Assembly (NCBI GenBank): GCA_046049865.1
Contig: JBJOQO010000001.1
Span: 62,001-126,000 of the forward strand
DNA: 64,000 nucleotides
Direction: 5' to 3'
Source of the DNA: JANPCX01 sp046049865
GTDB taxonomy: Bacteria; Pseudomonadota; Gammaproteobacteria; Burkholderiales; Burkholderiaceae_C
This document shows positions 58,312 to 64,000 of this stretch, in pieces (within the stretch, counting starts at the first letter, position 1; each line of letters begins with the position of its first letter). A program made the translations under genes and the position numbers. The notes under the pieces are model-generated. The model made no database searches, was not told the DNA's origin, and saw only the letters and a program-made list of their open reading frames with translations.

Positions 58312-59979
58312 TCAATACGCGCCCACTCGATTGGTCACATTGCGCGACTCGCCCAAATAGTTTGTGCTGACCGTGTTGTCCACACCCCCTGCAGGAACGG
58401 AAGGTGCACTTGGCAGTTCGTTCCGCGCGAAGTTGGGAATGGGGTGCACGGTCAGTCGATCAACGTTGCCGCCTGATAGAGCCCGAAAATCTCCGGTTGC
58501 TGCGTTTACCAGTTGCGGCTCAAGGGCGTTGATGCTGTTCTGCGCCACGAGCAAAGTCGGGTTGCAGGTGGCGTGGCTGGCGGGACAAGCACTGCCATCC
58601 TCTATGCCCAAGGGATGACTGGATGGCCCATTCCAAATCACGTTGCCACGCATGATCAGGCCCGCATCACTTCGTGCGTCAAGAGGCACATTGCTGCTGG
58701 CGGGATTGCTCAGGGCGCCAAATATCTGAAACTGCTGCCAGCGGCTGGGTGCGCTGGCTGGGTTGTAAAAAATGTTGTTGAAGACCAGGACGTTGCGGTT
58801 CGGGATACGGACCGCATTGCTGCCGTTGTCGACCACGGTGGTGCCCCAACCCCCAGCGTTCAAGTACTGCTGGCAACGCTCACGGCCCGTGTCGCCTGGT
58901 TGACCATCACAACTGCGCAGCCCCGCCACGGCTTCAAACACATGGCTGCGGCTGCCAATGCGGTAGAAGGTGTTGTGGGCGAACAGCACGTTGAACGCAC
59001 CCTGCGCACCAATGGCCGCCCCCTCCACGTTGTGCACCAGGTTGTTGATGAAACGAATGTCGTAGGCCTCGTAGTGCAACCAGGGTGAAGTCATGAACTG
59101 AAAACCCGTGCCCTGGCCCGCCGTGAAACCACCGGTGCCGCAGTTCGTATAGGTGTTGCCTTCGATGCGCAAATACGCAGAGCCACCTTTGGCGTACTGG
59201 CACCAATCACCCGCGTTGTGGATCTTGTTGCCCACGACATGGCCGTATTGCACACCGACATAGTCGATGGCGTTGTCCCATGCACCGGAGATGTCGTTGC
59301 CTTCCACGTACACATGCTGGGACTGGTTGATCTTGATGGTTTCCTGCGCCACGCGGTTGCCGCCACTGAGCACGCTGTCCCGCACCAGCAGGTATTGGCA
59401 TTGTTCGCAGTGCAAGGCGTCCCCTGCGGGTTGGGGTGCAATCATCAAGTTAACAAGGTAGAGGTAGTGCACATCAAACACGTTGAGATCGCCCGCCAGC
59501 GTGACCGTGCCTGCGGTCTCGGCAGTGATCAGAATTGGAAAGGTCCGCGTGCCGCGTCGACCGTCCATGTAGTTGGGCAGACTGGCTTCGGGGTAGGTGC
59601 CGGGGGCCAGCAAGATGCGGTAGCCGGTGCTGGCGAGCGTTCCCCGAGGCACCTTTTGCCAAGCTGCGGTCAAGGTGCGCAGCGGCGTGGTGCTGCTCAG
59701 GCCGTCGTTGGCGTCATTGCCAGTCGTGCTGACATACACGGTGGTCAGTACTGGTGTCCCCATGTCGTAACGCCCTTGCACCAATGGCGCAGGTGCGGCG
59801 GGCGCTGAACTGGCCGGGGGGTTGGTGACCGGCGCGGGTGCGGGTGCAGGCGATGAAGCAACCGGCGCTGACGGGTTGCTGGTGCTTGTTCCACCACCGC
59901 CGCCACCGCAACCCCATAGAGCAACAACGGCGAAAACACCCACCAAGGGGGCAACGAAACGGCGCGACAAAGGCTGCAT
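58312..59979 (-). CDS. Right-handed beta-helix lipoprotein
   Basis: A 555-residue predicted surface lipoprotein: signal peptide with lipobox LWGC (Cys24), six glycines, then an alanine/proline-rich linker to residue 75. The rest is a parallel beta-helix: VYVSTTGNDANDGLSSTTP and RTLTAAWQKVPRGT (DUF1565-like start), followed by repeated strands such as VRDSVLSGGNRV, VYVEGNDISGAWDNAIDYV and VGNKIHNAGDW. The folds resemble polysaccharide lyases but no catalytic set is obvious. Start at MQPLSRRF; upstream in-frame extension was rejected. Confidence 0.83.
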   Translation of the reverse strand: MQPLSRRFVAPLVGVFAVVALWGCGGGGGGTSTSNPSAPVASSPAPAPAPVTNPPASSAPAAPAPLVQGRYDMGTPVLTTVYVSTTGNDANDGLSSTTPLRTLTAAWQKVPRGTLASTGYRILLAPGTYPEASLPNYMDGRRGTRTFPILITAETAGTVTLAGDLNVFDVHYLYLVNLMIAPQPAGDALHCEQCQYLLVRDSVLSGGNRVAQETIKINQSQHVYVEGNDISGAWDNAIDYVGVQYGHVVGNKIHNAGDWCQYAKGGSAYLRIEGNTYTNCGTGGFTAGQGTGFQFMTSPWLHYEAYDIRFINNLVHNVEGAAIGAQGAFNVLFAHNTFYRIGSRSHVFEAVAGLRSCDGQPGDTGRERCQQYLNAGGWGTTVVDNGSNAVRIPNRNVLVFNNIFYNPASAPSRWQQFQIFGALSNPASSNVPLDARSDAGLIMRGNVIWNGPSSHPLGIEDGSACPASHATCNPTLLVAQNSINALEPQLVNAATGDFRALSGGNVDRLTVHPIPNFARNELPSAPSVPAGGVDNTVSTNYLGESRNVTNRVGAY

Positions 59980-60068
59980 GAAGGACTCCCGGAATCCGAC
60001 CCAAAGATTCATGCCGCAATATCGGACAGAGCCCTGCAAACTTGAAGGCCCTCAAGCCTCTGGCCTGT

Positions 60069-60500
60069 TCACAGCTTGTGCGTCGACAACAAAATACTGG
60101 TCTCGGTATTGGCGATGCCTTCAATTTGACGGATGCTGTCCAGTACCCGGTCAAACGCTTCCAGTGTGTCGGCGCGCACCTCGGCCACCATGTCCCAGCG
60201 GCCGTTGGTGGTGTGCAAGGCGAACACATGCGGGTTGCCTCGCAAGGAGCGCAGGACTTCCTTGTCCTTGTTGCCTTCGACCACCACATTCATCAATGCC
60301 CGGATGCGCTGTGATTCCGCCTGCGGTTTGAGGCGCACGGTGTAGCCCACAACCACACCGTCACGCTCCAAGCGCTGCAGGCGGTTTTGCACCGTTCCAC
60401 GTGCCACCCGCAGCTTTTTAGCCAAGGTGGCGACGGGCAATCGGGCGTTGTCCCGAAGCAGCGAGATCAACTCGCGGTCAATGTCATCAAGGCCGGACAC
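60069..60500 (-). CDS. Lrp/AsnC-family regulator
   Basis: A 143-residue Lrp-type regulator: N-terminal helix-turn-helix LDDIDRELISLLRDNARLPV, then KKLRVARGTVQNRLQRLE, and the C-terminal RAM ligand-binding domain with VEGNKDKEVLRSL and RWDMVAEVRA. GGAGTGCAAT precedes the GTG start. It is divergent from the ornithine cyclodeaminase gene by 142 bases and likely controls it in response to an amino acid. Confidence 0.9.
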   Translation of the reverse strand: MSGLDDIDRELISLLRDNARLPVATLAKKLRVARGTVQNRLQRLERDGVVVGYTVRLKPQAESQRIRALMNVVVEGNKDKEVLRSLRGNPHVFALHTTNGRWDMVAEVRADTLEAFDRVLDSIRQIEGIANTETSILLSTHKL

Positions 60501-60574
60501 ATTGCACTCCAGTATTGGCAATATGCTCAGTTTATGGCACTTAATGATCAAAATTCTGTCTTTTTGTTGGCACA

Positions 60575-60599
60575 GCTCAGCAGCAAACTCCCGCTGAGC
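60575..60599. promoter_or_regulatory. Inverted repeat upstream of ornithine cyclodeaminase
   Basis: GCTCAGC (60575-60581) pairs with GCTGAGC (60593-60599) over an 11-base loop. It lies 44 bases before the cyclodeaminase start, between the divergent Lrp-family gene and the catabolic operon. It may be a regulator site or leader hairpin. Confidence 0.35.
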
Positions 60600-60642
60600 G
60601 ATCCGGCCGTGTGGCCCTTTTTTCTGTGTTGAGGAGACGCCC

Positions 60643-61692
60643 ATGACCCGCTTTGTCGATGTCCACGCCCTGAGCCACTTGGTTCAAGAGCTGGGCGCCA
60701 CCACTTTCATCGAAGAGTTGGTGGGCACCTTGAAAGAAGACTTCCTGCGCTGGGAATCGTTTGACAAATCAGCCCGTGTCGCCAACCACTCGCCCGTGGG
60801 CGTGATCGAGCTGATGCCGGTTTCTGACACCCGGCTCTATGCCTTCAAGTATGTCAATGGCCACCCGGCCAACACGGCGCGAGGTTTGTTCACCGTAATG
60901 GCCTTTGGCGTGCTCGCCGATGTGGAAACCGGCTATCCGCTGCTGCTGTCAGAGTTGACCCTCACCACCGCGTTTCGCACAGCGGCCACCTCGGTGATGG
61001 CGGCCATGGCCTTGGCGCGCCCCAACAGCAGGTCCATGGCGCTGATCGGCAATGGCGCACAAAGTGAGTTCCAGGCCTTGGCCTTTCACCACATGATGGG
61101 CATCAAGGAGTTGCGGGTGTTCGATGTGGACGGGCAGGCGAGCGAAAAGCTCCAGCGCAACCTGGCGGCCTTCAAGGACTTAAAGGTGGTTCGCGCTGCC
61201 TCAGCCAAAGAGGCCGTGCGCGGGGCCGACATCGTCACCACCGTCACCGCAGACAAATCCTACGCCACCATATTGACGCCCGACATGATCGAACCCGGCA
61301 TGCACATCAACGGGGTGGGCGGTGACTGCCCCGGCAAAACCGAGTTGCATCCCGATGTGTTGCGCGCCGCCAAGGTCTTTGTCGAATTCGAGCCGCAAAC
61401 CCGCATTGAAGGTGACATCCAGCAACTGCCTGCAGATTTTCCCGTGGTGGAGTTGTGGCGGGTACTGACGGGCCAAACACCGGGTCGCGACAACGCCGAG
61501 CAAATCACCGTGTTCGACTCGGTCGGTTTTGCACTGGAAGACTTTTCCGCGCTGCGTTATGTCTATCGCAAAGCCTGTGAGCGAGGTATCGGCGTCGAGA
61601 CCGATTTGATCCCACCGACCGACGACCCGAAAGACCTGTTTCGTCATACCCGCCGTGGTGCCGTTCGCGCCAACCTGCGCTGTGCGGCTTGA
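60643..61692 (+). CDS. Ornithine cyclodeaminase
   Basis: A 349-residue enzyme of the OCD/mu-crystallin family converting ornithine to proline and ammonia with NAD. Features: FIEELVGTLKEDFLRWESFDK and SARVANHSPVGVIELMPVSD for the substrate, NAD motif LIGNGAQSEFQALAFH (residues 134-149), VNGHPANT and the C-terminal VFVEFEPQTRIEGDIQQLPA with FDSVGFALEDFSALRYVY. TGAGGAGACGCCC precedes the ATG. It is the first gene of the arginine/ornithine group, with the Lrp-type regulator divergent. Confidence 0.9.
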   Translation: MTRFVDVHALSHLVQELGATTFIEELVGTLKEDFLRWESFDKSARVANHSPVGVIELMPVSDTRLYAFKYVNGHPANTARGLFTVMAFGVLADVETGYPLLLSELTLTTAFRTAATSVMAAMALARPNSRSMALIGNGAQSEFQALAFHHMMGIKELRVFDVDGQASEKLQRNLAAFKDLKVVRAASAKEAVRGADIVTTVTADKSYATILTPDMIEPGMHINGVGGDCPGKTELHPDVLRAAKVFVEFEPQTRIEGDIQQLPADFPVVELWRVLTGQTPGRDNAEQITVFDSVGFALEDFSALRYVYRKACERGIGVETDLIPPTDDPKDLFRHTRRGAVRANLRCAA

Positions 61693-61704
61693 GTGCGCTG
61701 AAAG

Positions 61705-62706
61705 ATGTTCATGAATCAAACTCGCTCGATGCAGTCGCCCTCTTCAGTGGTGATGGTGCGCCCTGCGCACTTCAGACCCAATCCGCAAACGGCAACAGAC
61801 AACAGCTTTCAACGCAGCAACGAGGCCCTCGATTTTCAGCAAACTGCCGCCGCAGCGTCGATCGAAGCCCAGCATGCTGCCGACGCCCTTGCCGCCCACG
61901 GTGTTCGAGTCCATCTTTTCGACGAGGTGCCCCACCAAGACACGCCGGACGCGGTGTTTCCGAACAATTGGTTTTCGACCCACCCCGACGGCAAGGTGGC
62001 CATTTTTCCGATGTACGCGGCCAACCGCCGTCGCGAGCGCCGCAGCGACATCATTGACATGCTCAAGCGGAACTATCACGTAGAAGAGGTGATTGACCTG
62101 TCGGGAATGGAGCATGATGACCTGTTTCTTGAAGGCACCGGGGCCATGGTGCTGGACCATGTGCAACGAGTAGCCTATGCGGCGCGGTCAAATCGAATTG
62201 ATGCCCGAGCGCTGGAGAAATTCTGTCTTCGGTTTGACTACGAGCCACTTCTGTTTACCGCTGTTGATGCACAGAGACGGCCGGTCTATCACACCAATGT
62301 GATCATGGCGTTGGCCAGCGACTTTGCGCTGCTGGGTGTGGAGCACATTTCAGATCCGGCGACTCTCGCTCGTTTGCGAACCAAGCTAGAAACCTCGGGC
62401 CGTGAGGTCATAGAACTGAGCGCCCATGAAGTGGCCGAGTTTGCTGGCAATGCATTGGAATTTTCAACCCCCACGGGCCACATTCTGGCCATATCAGCGC
62501 GGGGCGTTGCCAGCCTGTCGTCGTCAAAGAGGCGTCGCATTGAGCGTTACGCTTCAGTGGTCGCGTTGGCGGTACCCACCATCGAGTTGGCTGGTGGCTC
62601 CGTGCGTTGCATGCTCGCCGGAATTCACCTGACCCCACGCTCCACGCTGCCGCGGGACAACGATCGCCAAACGCATCATGCCGATGAGACCAGCTTCGTC
62701 ACTTGA
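61705..62706 (+). CDS. ctlX: Citrulline utilisation hydrolase-like protein CtlX
   Basis: A 333-residue protein of the pentein/amidinotransferase superfamily: VVMVRPAHFRPNPQTATDNS near the start, HQDTPDAVFPNNWFSTHPDG, then LEGTGAMVLDHVQRVAYA, YHTNVIMALASDFAL and the C-terminal GGSVRCMLAGIHLTPR with the catalytic-type cysteine. Related CtlX of Francisella releases ornithine from citrulline. The ornithine would feed the cyclodeaminase encoded 12 bases upstream. A second ATG two codons in is equally good. Confidence 0.87.
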   Translation: MFMNQTRSMQSPSSVVMVRPAHFRPNPQTATDNSFQRSNEALDFQQTAAAASIEAQHAADALAAHGVRVHLFDEVPHQDTPDAVFPNNWFSTHPDGKVAIFPMYAANRRRERRSDIIDMLKRNYHVEEVIDLSGMEHDDLFLEGTGAMVLDHVQRVAYAARSNRIDARALEKFCLRFDYEPLLFTAVDAQRRPVYHTNVIMALASDFALLGVEHISDPATLARLRTKLETSGREVIELSAHEVAEFAGNALEFSTPTGHILAISARGVASLSSSKRRRIERYASVVALAVPTIELAGGSVRCMLAGIHLTPRSTLPRDNDRQTHHADETSFVT

Positions 62707-62754
62707 TCCCATTGCGGTCACAATGCGTCGACTATCGCTGGGATTAAAACTGCC

Positions 62755-63168
62755 ATGATCCGCATTGTCAGTTTGATCGGTGCGCCCACAGACATCGGCG
62801 TGGCCAGCCGTTGCGCCAGCATGGCGCCTGAGCTCTTACGCCTGACCAAGGTGTTGGTCGAGTTCGAACCGCAAACCCGGATTAAGCGTGACATCCAGCA
62901 ACTGCCCGCTGATTTTCCCGTGGTGGAGTTGTGGCGGGGACTGACGAGCCAAACACCGGGTCGCGACACCGCCGAGCAAATCACCGTGTTTGACTCAGTC
63001 GGCTTCGCGCTGCGAGACTTCTCCGCCCTGCGTTATGTCTATCGCAAAGCCCGCAAGCGGGGTATCGGTGTCGAGACCAATTTGATCCCACCAACCGACG
63101 ATCCGAAAGACCTGTTCCGTCATACCCGTCGGGGCGCTGCTCGGGTTCACTTGCGTCGTGCGGCTTGA
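62755..63168 (+). pseudogene. Chimeric remnant: arginase N-terminus fused to ornithine cyclodeaminase C-terminus
   Basis: A 137-codon open frame. Residues 1-30 (IVSLIGAPTDIGVASRCASM region) are the start of an arginase. Residues 32-137 are the last 106 residues of an ornithine cyclodeaminase, close to residues 244-349 of the gene 1.5 kb upstream (VEFEPQTRIKRDIQQLPADF; FDSVGFALRDFSALRYVYRK). The arginase active site and the NAD-binding domain are both missing. A deletion between an arginase gene and a second cyclodeaminase copy explains it. No frameshift, so translation may still occur, but function is unlikely. Confidence 0.85.
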
Positions 63169-63328
63169 ACGAGGCAACGAAGCACAGTACCAATTGCCAC
63201 TTAGGTATTCCTCCAAGTTGACCGATATCCGATTGTCGGCGGCTCGTGTCGCGGGTGGCGGGGCACTCGTCATCCCTAAGCGAACATCAGCACGCTTTTT
63301 TTAACCATCGGGAAACAAGGGGAATCTA

Positions 63329-64000
63329 ATGTCTTCAGTGTTGTTCAGCATCATTCGCTGGTCGCTCTTATTGGCTCTGTCTGTGCCGGTCGCTCAGGCG
63401 CGCGACTGGAAAGAAATCAAAGGACAGGGGAAAATCGTCGTCGCCACCGAAGGACAATTTCCACCCTTCAACCACATCAAAGATGGCAAGTTGACTGGGT
63501 TTGAGGTTGAGTTAATGGAGTTGATCGCCAAAAAACAGGGCGTGGCCGTTGAATGGAAAACAATGGACTTTGAGTCCCTGCTGGCGGGTCTGGGCCAGAA
63601 GCGTTGGGACTTGGTGATTGCTTCGCACTCCATCACCAAAGAGCGCGCCAACCAGGTCACGTTTACTGATACCCACTACTGTTCGGGCGGGGTGGTCGTT
63701 ACCAAAAATCCTTCGCTGCGTAGCGCCAAGGACTTGGTGGGCAAACAAGCCTCGGTTCAGGCGGGAACCTCCTATTTGGAAAACATCCAGAAATTGTCTG
63801 GCTTGAAAGACATCAAAATCTTCCCGAAAGACGATGAAGCCGCTGCGGCCATGTTCACCGACAAGGTTGATTTTTGGGTGACGGACCGTTTTGTTGCAGC
63901 TGCCGCTTTGCGTGGCAAGACCGGCAGTGGCGCCCGATCTCAAGTCCTGCTGTTTCCAGAAAGCATCGCTGCGGCGGTCGAAAAAGGCAACGATTCCCTC
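63329..64000 (+). CDS. Amino-acid ABC transporter binding protein, 3' end cut by window edge
   Basis: The first 224 residues of a periplasmic binding protein: signal peptide IRWSLLLALSVPVAQA (cleavage near 24), then a family 3 solute-binding domain KIVVATEGQFPPFNHIKDGK, LTGFEVELMELIAKKQG, WDLVIASHSITKERANQVTF and a GTSYLENIQKLSGLKDIK hinge. Its place after the ornithine and arginine genes suggests basic amino acid uptake. AAGGGGAATCTA precedes the ATG. The C-terminus and possible permease genes are outside the window. Confidence 0.9.
   Translation, partial: MSSVLFSIIRWSLLLALSVPVAQARDWKEIKGQGKIVVATEGQFPPFNHIKDGKLTGFEVELMELIAKKQGVAVEWKTMDFESLLAGLGQKRWDLVIASHSITKERANQVTFTDTHYCSGGVVVTKNPSLRSAKDLVGKQASVQAGTSYLENIQKLSGLKDIKIFPKDDEAAAAMFTDKVDFWVTDRFVAAAALRGKTGSGARSQVLLFPESIAAAVEKGNDSL

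Noticed and set aside
1..64000. tRNA, rRNA, 6S RNA or riboswitch
   Set aside because: No cloverleaf, rRNA-like segment or known leader was recognised; the 6S site next to the cyclo-ligase gene is too short. A dedicated covariance-model search would be needed for certainty.

Overview
The window reads as a chromosomal stretch of a betaproteobacterium of the order Burkholderiales, most likely family Comamonadaceae. This is an inference from the gene families present (NDUFA9-like complex I protein, YlqF/RbgA GTPase, DUF6279, DUF4136 and DUF3297 proteins, folate and ttcA gene order) and from the GC-rich, densely packed layout; no rRNA, tRNA or other formal marker was seen. Most of it is ordinary housekeeping and accessory metabolism, cut at both ends (a DUF898 membrane protein at the left edge, an amino-acid binding protein at the right edge).

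Layout. 1-8 kb: DUF898 protein, glutathione S-transferase, small lipid-binding-like and CBS proteins, a RelA/SpoT-domain protein, the YlqF GTPase and a DEAD-box helicase. 8.06-8.39 kb: a palindrome-rich repeat element (E1). 8.4-18 kb: LysR regulator with divergent solute-binding protein, FAD oxidoreductase, glmU, two lipoproteins, and a pteridine reductase-folB-ttcA operon that begins inside the end of a RelE-type toxin-antitoxin pair. 18-22 kb: a nested palindromic repeat, then a single-chain MmeI-like (type IIL) restriction-modification gene broken by one in-frame TAA. 22-26 kb: MidA-type methyltransferase, a 27-bp inverted repeat of REP type, metallophosphoesterase, lipid-kinase-like protein, DUF3616 protein.

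26.4-30.2 kb is a sulfane-sulfur response locus: a BigR-like ArsR repressor with cysteines spaced exactly as in BigR, two YeeE/YedE half-transporters, DUF599 protein, a Crp/Fnr regulator and a DUF2892 protein run leftwards as one tightly overlapping operon, while a persulfide-dioxygenase-like metallohydrolase is read divergently across an AT-rich double palindrome. 30-40 kb is a rearranged region: a two-domain SRPBCC gene preceded by an ArsR stump, a LysR/pirin/F420-reductase-like/NTF2 cargo block, a decayed second copy of the SRPBCC gene, a histidine-kinase stump, a VapBC pair, VOC protein, cca, thioesterase and a Fis-type HTH stump. 40-46 kb: PhzF, NIPSNAP and GST genes, a second copy of the repeat element (E2) with IS1380-like ends lying 7 bp from the GST start codon, an NDUFA9-like protein, a lytic transglycosylase and 5-formyl-THF cyclo-ligase.

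46-56.4 kb: an 819-residue lipoprotein with seven 69-residue repeats, the ahpC-ahpD peroxide pair, rlpA, an SDR, and phoX behind a good Pho box and in front of a strong terminator, then an FAD oxidase coupled to a methyltransferase. 56.4-64 kb: a small membrane protein, mmsA, a beta-helix lipoprotein, and an arginine/ornithine catabolism cluster (Lrp regulator, ornithine cyclodeaminase, ctlX, a chimeric arginase-cyclodeaminase remnant, binding protein).

The least explained signal is the E1/E2 repeat family: two intergenic elements 34 kb apart share a core with a co-linear small reading frame, yet have different inverted-repeat ends. Next come the nonsense-interrupted restriction gene, the arginase-cyclodeaminase chimera and the broken duplicate flanking the cargo block at 31-36 kb.
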